From positions 1 to 64,000 of the forward strand of contig JBCDCE010000010.1 of NCBI GenBank assembly GCA_039182515.1: a DNA stretch of 64,000 bases, read 5' to 3'. The DNA is from JBCDCE01 sp039182515 (GTDB taxonomy: Bacteria; Pseudomonadota; Alphaproteobacteria; Rhodobacterales; Rhodobacteraceae). A program made the position numbers and the translations under genes. Below are positions 7,436-15,455 of this stretch, piece by piece (within the stretch, counting starts at the first letter, position 1; each line of letters opens with the position of its first letter). The notes below the pieces were generated by a model. That model was not told the origin of the DNA and searched no databases. It saw nothing but the letters and a program-made list of their open reading frames with translations.

Positions 7436-7509
7436 TGGAGGCGAGTACCGGAATCGAACCGGTGTACACGGATTTGCAATCCGCTGCGTCACCACTCCGC
7501 CAACTCGCC
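7436..7509 (-). tRNA. tRNA-Cys (GCA)
   Basis: On the minus strand the sequence folds as a complete cloverleaf: acceptor GGCGAGT pairs with ACTCGCC, the anticodon loop is TTGCAAA with anticodon GCA, and the T loop reads GGTTCGATTCC. The discriminator base is U, as in cysteine tRNAs, and CCA is encoded at 7438-7436. It stands alone between the methyltransferase and pcm genes; no integrase lies next to it. Confidence 0.95.
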
Positions 7510-7648
7510 GCCATGGTGCCTGACGCGGCATAGAGCATGGCGTTTCGTCGCGCAAGGCGGATTCACGGTGTTTCAGGAATTCGAAGCATTGCAACGCGCC
7601 AATGTGGTATGGCACACAACCTCGTAAGCGTTGGAGAGGGATCGACCC

Positions 7649-8314
7649 ATGAATGACAATCAGCAAAGCTTCGCGGTCCGTCGGGAAATGATGGTGGACA
7701 CGCAAGTGCGACCTTCAGATGTCACAAAATTTCCTATCATTGACGCGATGCTGACCATTCCGCGCGAGCGGTTTGTGCCTGATAGCCTGCGCGAAGCGGC
7801 CTACCTCGGGGACCACTTGCCCTTGGGAGACGGGCGCGTTTTGCTCGACGCCCGAACGTTTGGCAAAATGTTGGATGCTTTGGATATTCAAGACAGTGAT
7901 CTCGTGCTCGACTTGGGCTGTGGCCTTGGCTACTCGAGCGCGGTTTTGGGGCGCATGGCGGAAGCTGTTGTGGCCATTGAAGATGAAGCAGACTGGGTCA
8001 GTGACGCGCAATCTATGCTGAGTGAAGTGGGTATAGACAATGTGGCCGTCATCGAAGGCGCGCTGGCGATGGGTGCCTCACAACACGGGCCCTTTGACGC
8101 GATCATCTTGCAAGGCGCGGTAGATGAGATCCCGCCCCAGCTGATAGATCAGCTCAAGGAAGACGGCCGGATCATCGCGATTTTTCGTGTTGGGAACGCG
8201 GGGGCTGCACGCTTGGGGACAAAATCTGGTGGGCGTGTTTCATGGCGTTGGGAGTTTGACGCAACAGCACCACTTTTGAACGGTTTTGAAAAAACCCAAG
8301 CCTTTACTTTTTAA
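7649..8314 (+). CDS. pcm: Protein-L-isoaspartate O-methyltransferase-like protein
   Basis: The 221-residue protein resembles Pcm, which methylates L-isoaspartyl residues of aged proteins. Visible are a helical N-terminus with MVDTQVRPSDVT, the IPRERFVP segment, and the SAM motif I VLDLGCGLGYSSAVL, followed by acidic IEDE. In this family in alphaproteobacteria the gene usually sits immediately before tolC, as here. The ATG at 7649 follows GGAGAGGG (7633-7640); the upstream TTG in frame was rejected. Family membership is clear, but the roseobacter branch is diverged from E. coli Pcm and the protein substrate is not established. Confidence 0.82.
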   Translation: MNDNQQSFAVRREMMVDTQVRPSDVTKFPIIDAMLTIPRERFVPDSLREAAYLGDHLPLGDGRVLLDARTFGKMLDALDIQDSDLVLDLGCGLGYSSAVLGRMAEAVVAIEDEADWVSDAQSMLSEVGIDNVAVIEGALAMGASQHGPFDAIILQGAVDEIPPQLIDQLKEDGRIIAIFRVGNAGAARLGTKSGGRVSWRWEFDATAPLLNGFEKTQAFTF

Positions 8315-8405
8315 TTACCAATCAAGGGTGTACAGGTAGACGCAGCGGTTTACTTTACTGCTGCGCTGGATTTATGCGCTGATTCGATAATTGAGAGGAT
8401 TTTGC

Positions 8406-9779
8406 ATGGGTTATTTTCGCAAGTCTTGTGCCATGGTTACCTTGGCTTTCGGAGTTGCTTTGTCAGGCACTGCGCCGCTGACAGCTGAGACTTTGAAAGA
8501 CGCATTGCGCAATGCCTATCGTCACTCTGGATTGCTCGAACAACAGCGCGCCTTGCTGCGTGCTGCGGATGAAGATGTCGCGCAAGCGCTTGCTGCGCTG
8601 CGACCGATTATTTCAGCGCAGGCCAACGCAAGCTACGCCAATACGGTGTTAACCGATGACTACAACTACTCTGGCTCTGTCGCACTCTCTGCCTCACTAA
8701 CGCTTCTTGATGGTGGGCAATCCAAGCTTGCGATTGACTCGGCCAAAGAGTCCGTCTTAGCCACACGCGAGAGCCTAGTATCAGTTGAACAACAGGTTCT
8801 GCTGCGTGCGGTCAACGCCTTTTTAGAAGTGCGGCGTCAGAGCGAATTTGTGGCCCTGCGCCAAAACGGGGTGCGCTTGATTACTGAAGAACTTCGCGCC
8901 GCGCGCGACCGTTTCGAAGTGGGCGAGGTCACACGGACAGATGTTGCACTGGCCGAAGCGCGCCTTGCAGCCTCGCGCTCGTCATTAGCAGCCGCTCAGG
9001 GTGGACTGGCCCAAGCAAGGGAGGAATACCGTGCGGCTGTGGGCCGGAGTCCCGGACGTCTCAGCACGCTTCCAACCCAACCGCGCATTCCATCCTCTCA
9101 ATCCGCGGCTGCCTCGCAAGCAGAGCAACGGCATCCCGATGTGCTTGCTGCAAAGCGCAATGTCAAAATCGCTGATCTCAATACAATGCGCGCGCAGGCC
9201 GCCATGCGTGGCACGTTGAGCCTAAACGGTAGCGTAAGCATCAATGACGATTTTGACGGAACCGAAAGCATCGGCCTTCAGTATTCACAACCGCTGTATC
9301 AGGGTGGTCGTTTGTCATCATTGGCACGTCAAGCTCAGCAAAGGGCTGCGGCGAGCCGTGCAGGGCTGCATCTCACACTGCACAACATTCGCCAAGGCGT
9401 TGGCAATGCTTATGCGTCTTTGGCCGTTGCGCGCGCCACTAAGATGGCAACAAACGAGCAAGTCCGCGCGGCGGACACGGCCTTTCAGGGCGTACGGGAA
9501 GAGGCGACCCTAGGCTCACGGACCACACTTGATGTGCTCGATGCTGAACAAGAATTGCTTGATGCGCGCACTCAGCGTGTTTCCGCTGTGATCGATGAAC
9601 AAGCCGCCGTCTATCAAGCGCTCGCTTCTATGGGTCTCATGACAGCCGATTATTTGAACCTCGGCATCGCAACCTATGACCCTGCCGCCTACTATAACCT
9701 GGTAAAAACCGGTCCAACCAAACGCTCAGCGCAAGGCCAACAATTGGACCGTGTGCTCAAAGCCCTCGGAAAAGAGTAA
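8406..9779 (+). CDS. tolC: TolC-family outer membrane efflux/secretion channel
   Basis: A 457-residue exported protein: signal peptide ending near LTAETLKDALRNAY, then two repeats of long amphipathic helices and short beta segments, the layout of the trimeric outer membrane tunnel TolC. Recognisable are YSQPLYQGGR in the second half and GVREEATLGSRTTLDVLDAEQELL, a strongly conserved stretch of the family. It works with RND, MFS or type I secretion inner-membrane partners; none is encoded nearby, so it probably serves several. The start at 8406 follows GAGAGGA; an upstream TTG at 8391 is less likely. It lies 91 bases after pcm. Confidence 0.92.
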   Translation: MGYFRKSCAMVTLAFGVALSGTAPLTAETLKDALRNAYRHSGLLEQQRALLRAADEDVAQALAALRPIISAQANASYANTVLTDDYNYSGSVALSASLTLLDGGQSKLAIDSAKESVLATRESLVSVEQQVLLRAVNAFLEVRRQSEFVALRQNGVRLITEELRAARDRFEVGEVTRTDVALAEARLAASRSSLAAAQGGLAQAREEYRAAVGRSPGRLSTLPTQPRIPSSQSAAASQAEQRHPDVLAAKRNVKIADLNTMRAQAAMRGTLSLNGSVSINDDFDGTESIGLQYSQPLYQGGRLSSLARQAQQRAAASRAGLHLTLHNIRQGVGNAYASLAVARATKMATNEQVRAADTAFQGVREEATLGSRTTLDVLDAEQELLDARTQRVSAVIDEQAAVYQALASMGLMTADYLNLGIATYDPAAYYNLVKTGPTKRSAQGQQLDRVLKALGKE

Positions 9780-9861
9780 AATCGAGCCTTTGTGTTGTTT
9801 GATGCGCCGTTAGGCTTTAGGCTCTGCACAACGGGCTGAAAGCTGAGAGCAGGAACGGCAC

Positions 9862-11382
9862 ATGGCAGACTACGTGGCACCTTCGGACATGGAAGATGTA
9901 TTGTCTTCTATTCGCAGGCTTGTGTCGCAGGATGCAGGGCTCAAGCGCAAGCCTGTTGACGAAACAAATTTCGACGGGCAGGCGGCCAACGATGGTTCGG
10001 AATCCGCTCTTGGCGACGACGAGGGTGAGCCTAAATCCTCAATCGAAAAGCGCGAGGCTCGGAATTTTTCGCGGGATGACCAGGGTCGTTTGATCCTAAC
10101 GCAAGACCATCGCGTTTTGCCTGCAGCGAGCTTTTCAGAAACGCCTTCTTCAGAAGCCGAACCGGGTTCATCGTTTGAGTCAGCTCTGGCTCCAACACCC
10201 GATGAGACGGTGGTTCCTCATTTCGCATTTGGCACAGAGCCCATTGGGAAAGGCGCATGGCTTGGCATTGCCCCGCTCGCAGACGGCCTTTCTCAAAAGC
10301 CCGCTGAAAGTGAGGTTGAGCCGCTGTCGGGAATGCCGCAGGCCTTGGACACAGACGAAGCCTCAAGCGCAGACGTTGAGCATTTTGACGATAGTCCTCT
10401 TGAGGAAACAGAGGTAACTGACGCAGATGCAGAGCTAGTGGATGCGCCATGGTCGCTTGAAAGCGACGGCGAAGCATTGCCGGAGATTGCACCGGTTGAG
10501 CGCAGTTTTGACACTGCAGCAGAACGCGCAAGCCTTCTGGAAGTCATTACCGGTGGGCGTATGGCGCAAGACGAGGGGGAGGCTTTTGAAGAAGACGACA
10601 AAAGCAACACAAATGCCCCCTGGGACTCCGATACAGAGTTTCGGTCAGGTCGGAGACTGAACTGGGCGGATTTTGTCGATCCTCAAAGCACAAGTGCATC
10701 AGATGCTGAAACTGGAGACTCTGAGGCCGGAGCGATAGACGGACCGATTGTACTCGATCACACGGATGGTGATGAGATCCGCCAAGTCACAGAGTCTGCT
10801 CAGGCAGCACTGGCGGAACTTGAGGTCGATCAAATGGAAGAGGCGGCTGACCAAGTGGCCGACCTGCATCTCAGCAATGCGGCCGAAGACATTGAGGCCT
10901 ATGACGCGGATGTCTCTGCGCCCGAAGACCCTGAACAAACCCCTGAACAAATCGCTGAACAAGTCGATGCTGAAGATGACACCATTGCAGCGTTGATGGC
11001 GGCTCAAGCGGTGCCGCCTGCTGTGGAGACACCCGTGCAGAGCCATGCGTCAGACCTCGCAGATTTGCCAGAAGTAGAGCTTGGCGACAGGTCTTCGGAC
11101 CTAGATCCATCCGCCCCAGAGATTGATCTGAATACCGATAGCTTTGAGTTCGAGCCCAAGACTTTGGCGACAGTAGCTCTCGTTCCAACCGTTATGGAAG
11201 AAGTTCGGGCGCGCAGCGATGCTCCAGTTGCGAAGGTTGACGAGGCGCAGTTACAAGCTGTTGTCGGAAAGATCGTTCGCCAAGAGCTGCAAGGTGTTTT
11301 GGGGGAGCGCATCACGCGTAACGTGCGCAAACTTGTACGGCGCGAGATACAGCGCGCTTTTACATCTCGGGACTTGGACTGA
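9862..11382 (+). CDS. Long acidic PopZ-like protein (polar organiser candidate)
   Basis: The 506-residue protein has three parts. The N-terminus contains MEDVLSSIRRLVSQD (residues 10-24), very like the MEEILASIRRIISED start helix of Caulobacter PopZ. A stretch of about 430 residues is rich in Glu, Asp, Ala, Ser and Pro and is probably disordered. The last 45 residues (about 462-506) are predicted helices, KIVRQELQGVLGER...VRKLVRREIQRAF, which resemble the PopZ oligomerisation region. PopZ forms a polar condensate that anchors ParB and other factors. The linker here is much longer than in Caulobacter PopZ. The assignment rests on these end motifs and overall layout; no database comparison was made. 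Confidence 0.55.
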   Translation: MADYVAPSDMEDVLSSIRRLVSQDAGLKRKPVDETNFDGQAANDGSESALGDDEGEPKSSIEKREARNFSRDDQGRLILTQDHRVLPAASFSETPSSEAEPGSSFESALAPTPDETVVPHFAFGTEPIGKGAWLGIAPLADGLSQKPAESEVEPLSGMPQALDTDEASSADVEHFDDSPLEETEVTDADAELVDAPWSLESDGEALPEIAPVERSFDTAAERASLLEVITGGRMAQDEGEAFEEDDKSNTNAPWDSDTEFRSGRRLNWADFVDPQSTSASDAETGDSEAGAIDGPIVLDHTDGDEIRQVTESAQAALAELEVDQMEEAADQVADLHLSNAAEDIEAYDADVSAPEDPEQTPEQIAEQVDAEDDTIAALMAAQAVPPAVETPVQSHASDLADLPEVELGDRSSDLDPSAPEIDLNTDSFEFEPKTLATVALVPTVMEEVRARSDAPVAKVDEAQLQAVVGKIVRQELQGVLGERITRNVRKLVRREIQRAFTSRDLD

Positions 11383-11391
11383 GCTCACGGC

Positions 11392-12873
11392 TCAAAGGTC
11401 TACATCGCGGGCCATCGCCAACAAAGCTGCAATATCGAGATGGGCGCGCAGATGGTTTGCCAAAGTGTCTAGGGTGTCTTCTACCTGCTGCGCGTAGTTG
11501 AGGCGGCTGTTTTGCCCACCCAACTCTTTGAGCATTTTGCTGCGCGCCGCGTCGCTCTCAAAAAGTCCGTGAATATAACAACCGCGCACCTGTCCTGAGG
11601 GGTCCGTGGCGCCTTCCATCCGCCCATCCTCTAAAGTGATCCAAGCCCGCTCTGTATCTGGCCCATCGGTTTGACCAATATGGATTTCATAGCCCGTGAG
11701 AGCAGGGCCTTGAGCACCACGTGGAGCCAAAGAGCCAGTGACCATGCGCAATTCTTTGCGCGGCGTCATTTTTGTACGGACATTAAGCAATCCAAGGCCC
11801 GGGACGGACTGAGCTGGCCCTTCAATGCCATCCGGGTCCGCAATTTCTTGGCCAAGCATTTGATACCCGCCACAAATCCCCAACACAGCTCCTCCGCGCC
11901 GCACATGCGCTTTGATATCAATGTCCCATCCTTGAGCACACAGATGAGCGAGATCGCCTATGGTGGATTTGCTGCCTGGCAAGAGCACGAGGTCAGCGTC
12001 TGCGGGGAGGGGCTGGCCTGCTGGAATGAAACTGACGCGCAGGTTTGGCTCAGATGAAAGCGGATCAAGATCGTCAAAATTTGCAATGCGCGAGATCTGC
12101 GGCACCACAACATGTAAGCCGCTACCTGGACGCGAGGTCAAATCCATGCTGTCTTCTGCTGGCAATTTCCAGGCGTCCGAAAACCAGGGCACAATCCCTA
12201 GGTTTGGCCAGCCCGTATGCTCTGTTATGGCCTTGGCACCCTCCGCAAAGAGGCTCGTGTCGCCACGAAATTTGTTTATGGCAAAGCCTGTTATACGCGC
12301 TTCGTCTCCATGTGTGAGCACTTTGTGAGTGCCCACAAGCTGGGCAATAACGCCGCCACGATCAATATCGCCAATCAGAACCACAGGAACGCCCGCGGCT
12401 TCCGCAAAGCCCATATTGGCAATGTCGCCTTCGCGCAAATTAATCTCAGCGGGGCTGCCAGCCCCCTCCACCAAAATCAGATCATGTGCCTTGGCCAAAC
12501 GCTTATAGCTTTCCAGAACAGGCCCCATCAGCTCGGCTTTTCGGCTGCCGTATTCCTTGGCTCTGAGCGTGGCGAACCGTTTGCCTTGGACGATCACTTG
12601 GGAGCCCGTGTCGGTTTCGGGTTTGAGGAGAACGGGGTTCATATCTGTGTGCGGCGCGCAGCCTGCCGCACGCGCTTGCAGCGCCTGGGCGCGGCCAATC
12701 TCGCCACCATCCACCGTAACGGCCGCATTGTTCGACATATTCTGCGGCTTGAACGGGGCCACGCGCAGCCCGTCTTGCGCAAAAACGCGCGCCAAACCGG
12801 CAACCAACATGGATTTACCAACGTTTGATCCTGCTCCTTGGATCATGAGCGCTTTTGGCGGTCGATTTGCCAT
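11392..12873 (-). CDS. cobQ: Cobyric acid synthase (CobQ)
   Basis: This 493-residue enzyme amidates side chains b, d, e and g of adenosylcobyrinate in cobalamin synthesis, using glutamine and ATP. The N-terminal half is a dethiobiotin-synthetase-like P-loop domain with GAGSNVGKS and the conserved RVAPFKPQNMSNNA. The C-terminal half is a class I-like glutamine amidotransferase with GICGGYQMLG, whose Cys is the nucleophile, and a late His in CYIHGLFES. Length is normal for CobQ/CbiP. It is convergent with the PopZ-like gene, nine bases apart. No other cob genes are in the window, and I see no cobalamin riboswitch in the 55 bases upstream. Confidence 0.95.
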   Translation of the reverse strand: MANRPPKALMIQGAGSNVGKSMLVAGLARVFAQDGLRVAPFKPQNMSNNAAVTVDGGEIGRAQALQARAAGCAPHTDMNPVLLKPETDTGSQVIVQGKRFATLRAKEYGSRKAELMGPVLESYKRLAKAHDLILVEGAGSPAEINLREGDIANMGFAEAAGVPVVLIGDIDRGGVIAQLVGTHKVLTHGDEARITGFAINKFRGDTSLFAEGAKAITEHTGWPNLGIVPWFSDAWKLPAEDSMDLTSRPGSGLHVVVPQISRIANFDDLDPLSSEPNLRVSFIPAGQPLPADADLVLLPGSKSTIGDLAHLCAQGWDIDIKAHVRRGGAVLGICGGYQMLGQEIADPDGIEGPAQSVPGLGLLNVRTKMTPRKELRMVTGSLAPRGAQGPALTGYEIHIGQTDGPDTERAWITLEDGRMEGATDPSGQVRGCYIHGLFESDAARSKMLKELGGQNSRLNYAQQVEDTLDTLANHLRAHLDIAALLAMARDVDL

Positions 12874-12928
12874 TGTCCCTCCGTGATTTCGCCCTTCCTA
12901 TAGGGGAGTAATTGCGGGGGAAAGCGCG

Positions 12929-13504
12929 ATGAACACACCGGCCCATTTGATTTTTGGCATGGCGGCTTTTGGCAAGCCCAAGTCGACACGGGTCACACTG
13001 GCTGCTCTCTTGGGAGCGATGGCCCCAGATCTGTCGCTCTATTTGATGGCCGGAACCTCAATTTTCCTTCTGGGGATCGATCCCCAAGTGGTGTTTGACC
13101 AGCTCTATTTCTCAGAAGCTTGGCAGCTTGTGTTTAAGATCGACAATAGTTTTATTTTATGGGGGATTGGCCTTGGGTTGGCGACAATGCTCGGGAAAAC
13201 CTGGGCTATCGCCTTATGCGGCGCAGCTCTTTTGCATATCGCGTTTGATTTTCCCCTCCACCATGATGATGGCCGGGCGCATTTCTGGCCCTTGAGCAAC
13301 TGGGTTTTTGAAAGCCCCGTGAGCTATTGGGACCGCAACCATCACGCTGGATGGGTTGCGCCCATCGAATTTGCCGTGACGGTGGGACTGGTCGTTTGGA
13401 TGTGGCGGAGATTTAAAGAAGTTTGGGCACGCATTACGCTCGCCGCGCTCTTGGCAATGCAGACCTTCCCGGTTTTCATGTGGGTCTTCGTCTTTGCCCA
13501 ATAA
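12929..13504 (+). CDS. Membrane protein of the metal-dependent hydrolase (YdjM/DUF457-like) type
   Basis: The 191-residue protein starts MNTPAHLIFGMAAFG and contains GAMAPDLSLYLM, HIAFDFPLHHDDGRAHFWPLSNW and several hydrophobic segments. A His near the N-terminus, an Asp in A-P-D-L, and a H-x3-D-x3-HHDDGRAH cluster match the metal-ligand layout of the inner-membrane YdjM/DUF457 hydrolase-like family. In relatives of this organism it often lies next to cobQ, which has led to misleading cobalamin labels in annotations; no link to B12 synthesis is visible in its sequence. Function unknown. Confidence 0.6.
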   Translation: MNTPAHLIFGMAAFGKPKSTRVTLAALLGAMAPDLSLYLMAGTSIFLLGIDPQVVFDQLYFSEAWQLVFKIDNSFILWGIGLGLATMLGKTWAIALCGAALLHIAFDFPLHHDDGRAHFWPLSNWVFESPVSYWDRNHHAGWVAPIEFAVTVGLVVWMWRRFKEVWARITLAALLAMQTFPVFMWVFVFAQ

Positions 13505-13541
13505 AAAACGGTCCTTACCGTCTCGGCAAGAACCGCTTTTT
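13503..13541. terminator. Bidirectional rho-independent terminator
   Basis: CGGTCCTTACCG (13509-13520) pairs with CGGCAAGAACCG (13524-13535) around a TCT loop, with two mismatches. An A-run lies on the left and a T-run (13537-13541) on the right, so it can stop transcription from both the gene ending at 13504 and the leftward gene ending at 13560. Confidence 0.85.
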
Positions 13542-13559
13542 AATCTTGTTCTGAGGGCC

Positions 13560-13898
13560 TTAAGCGGCTTCTGCTTCTGCTTCTGCTTCCGCTGCAGCAG
13601 CAGCATTGCGGCGCTCGCTCTCTTCGCGGCTCAGCGCCACGGATGTCCGTACACCTTTGCCAACGAACTCCATGAGGCCGTCGACGACCCGCTCGTTGGG
13701 GTCAATGCCCGCACAAGTTAAAACTTCGCGCCCATCGCGCGAGCGTGCCCAGCGGGCTATTTGTTCTGGACCGTTGCCGTATTTCTTGTCATCTGCAATC
13801 GCGTCGTCTAACGCGGCAAGCACAACTGCCGCGAAAAGTTTCCGCGCCCGGTTGCCTTGTTCATTGTTGAATGCGGTGCCATCAACGAAATCGCGCAT
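13560..13898 (-). CDS. Small conserved protein (DUF6280-like) with Ala-Glu tail
   Basis: The product of 112 residues begins MRDFVDGTAFNNEQGNRARKLF and continues as a soluble, mainly helical protein with GPEQIARWARSRDGREVL. I recall this as a small Rhodobacterales-specific family (DUF6280) with no known function. The last ~17 residues are A and E only, encoded by a run of near-identical TTCTGC-type hexamers (13563-13610). The ATG at 13898 was preferred to the longer frame because AGGAGGCG precedes it directly. It is alone between two terminator/intergenic regions. Confidence 0.7.
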   Translation of the reverse strand: MRDFVDGTAFNNEQGNRARKLFAAVVLAALDDAIADDKKYGNGPEQIARWARSRDGREVLTCAGIDPNERVVDGLMEFVGKGVRTSVALSREESERRNAAAAAEAEAEAEAA

Positions 13899-14109
13899 CT
13901 CGCCTCCTATTGTTTTCTTTTGGGTCTGGCGTGGGGGCCAATATGACGGGTTTATGTCGATTCGGGGAAGCGTTTTTTGCATGACTGCTATGCGCTCTGA
14001 GCATAAATCCCCGGTATTATGACCTTCATATGGTTGGCTTGCCTCTGTTTCGCCCCCAATATATAGGCTGCGTCACAAAGCTTTCAACATTTCGCCAAGG
14101 TTTCGCCAC

Positions 14110-14673
14110 ATGCCAAAGATCAACGGAAACGAGATCAAGCCCGGAAACGTGCTAGAGCACAACGGAGGCCTTTGGGCTGCTGTCAAGGTGGATCATGTTA
14201 AACCCGGCAAAGGTGGGGCTTTTGCGCAAGTCGAAATGAAGAACCTACGCAACGGTTCAAAGCTGAACGAACGCTTCCGCTCAGCGGATAAAGTAGAGCG
14301 GGTCCGGCTCGAACAAAAAGACCAGCAGTTTCTCTATGAGAGCGATGGCATGTTGGTCTTTATGGACTCCGAAACCTACGAGCAAATCGAACTGCCCGCA
14401 GACCTTTTGGGCGAGCGGCGCCCGTTTTTGCAGGACGGCATGACGATCCAAGTAGAGTTTTACGAAGAAGAAGCGCTCAATGCTTCGCTACCGCAGAAAG
14501 TGACCTGCAAAGTGGTTGAGACGGAGCCTGTCGTCAAAGGCCAGACCGCTGCAAATTCCTTCAAGCCTGCCATTCTCGACAATGGCGTCAAGGTGATGGT
14601 GCCGCCGTTTGTTGGCCAAGATGAAGAGATCATCGTCAATACTGAAACCATGGACTACGCAGAGCGCGCCTAA
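14110..14673 (+). CDS. efp: Elongation factor P
   Basis: The 187-residue protein has the three beta-barrel domains of EF-P: KOW-like domain I with MPKINGNEIKPGNVLEHNGGLWAAVKVDHVKPGKGGAF, a middle domain (LYESDGMLVFMDSETYEQIELP) and C-terminal OB domain ending IIVNTETMDYAERA. EF-P relieves ribosome stalling at polyproline. The tip of domain I carries Lys in PGKGGAF, the position that is modified in many bacteria. Length and ends match the family. It stands alone, divergent from the DUF6280-like gene. Confidence 0.97.
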   Translation: MPKINGNEIKPGNVLEHNGGLWAAVKVDHVKPGKGGAFAQVEMKNLRNGSKLNERFRSADKVERVRLEQKDQQFLYESDGMLVFMDSETYEQIELPADLLGERRPFLQDGMTIQVEFYEEEALNASLPQKVTCKVVETEPVVKGQTAANSFKPAILDNGVKVMVPPFVGQDEEIIVNTETMDYAERA

Positions 14674-14735
14674 AGCGTTATGCGAAAAACCTGAATCACC
14701 TAACGCTGCCTGAAACCTTTGGTTTCAACGCGTTA
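14674..14735 (+). terminator. Compound stem-loop downstream of efp
   Basis: Right after the efp stop, TAACGC (14701-14706) pairs with GCGTTA (14730-14735), and inside it TGAAACC (14711-14717) pairs with GGTTTCA (14721-14727). A further AGCGTTA at 14674-14680 can compete for the TAACGCT arm. No clear T-run follows, so terminator function is uncertain; mRNA 3' protection is possible. Confidence 0.4.
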
Positions 14736-14824
14736 GCTGATACTCGATGTCTCAGATATTTCGTCAAACGCTATAATCCTTTTGCTTGGCGTCTCGTGCA
14801 CTTGCTCGTCGTCGCATCCCGAGG

Positions 14825-15313
14825 TCAACCGTGCGGCTCAATTGGGCCGTCGTCTTTTACAGCTTGCATAGAAACATGGGTCGATGTGGCCGCTACGAAA
14901 GGTAGCGTTGAGATCGTCTCTCCCAAGACCTGCCGATAACTTTGAATGTCGCGGGAACGGACTTTCAATAAGTAATCGAAAGCTCCCGCGATCATATGGC
15001 ATTGCTCGATTTCTGGCACGCCTTGGACAGCCTCATTGAAAGCCGACAGGGCTTTCTCTGTGGTGTCGCGCAGTCGCACTTCGACAAAGGCAACATGCTC
15101 AAGGCCAAGTTTTCCGGGATCGAGTATGGCGCGAAAGCCTTTGATGTGACCACTGGCAATCAAGCGTTTCAGTCGGACCTGACAGGGACTTTTGGACAGT
15201 CCAACTTCATTCGCCAAATCTGTGACACTCATGCGACCAGCCCCTGACAAAATGCGGATAATCGCGTTGTCAAAGCGGTCTAATGTTTCGTTATCGTTTG
15301 TGTTTACGCTCAT
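14825..15313 (-). CDS. putR: Lrp/AsnC-family proline-responsive regulator PutR
   Basis: The 162-residue protein has an N-terminal winged helix-turn-helix (LDRFDNAIIRIL...MSVTDLANEVGLSKSPCQVRLKRL) and a C-terminal RAM ligand-binding domain (HVAFVEVRL...CHMIAGAFDYLLKVRSRD), the Lrp/AsnC layout. It is divergent from putA, and in alphaproteobacteria such as Rhodobacter and Agrobacterium an Lrp-type PutR activates putA in the presence of proline. The 142-base intergenic region should contain its sites. The function is assigned from family plus position. Confidence 0.85.
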   Translation of the reverse strand: MSVNTNDNETLDRFDNAIIRILSGAGRMSVTDLANEVGLSKSPCQVRLKRLIASGHIKGFRAILDPGKLGLEHVAFVEVRLRDTTEKALSAFNEAVQGVPEIEQCHMIAGAFDYLLKVRSRDIQSYRQVLGETISTLPFVAATSTHVSMQAVKDDGPIEPHG

Positions 15314-15455
15314 TTTATGGGGAATTATTAGTTTTTTCGGGAACTAATATGCATATAGACTTATTTTTCAGGAAATACAACTTTCTAAATTGAGGTAATG
15401 TTAAGTGCGCCTGCCAAGCGGGCTTTCTTGAGTTTCACCCAATCCGGAGGTCGCA

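Noticed and set aside
12217..12828. 203-codon rightward open frame inside cobQ
   Set aside because: It is antisense to a fully conserved CobQ and has no recognisable domain; it is a shadow of high-GC coding bias.
12874..12928. Cobalamin riboswitch upstream of cobQ
   Set aside because: The gap is only 55 bases, too short for a B12 riboswitch, and no B12-box-like sequence is seen.
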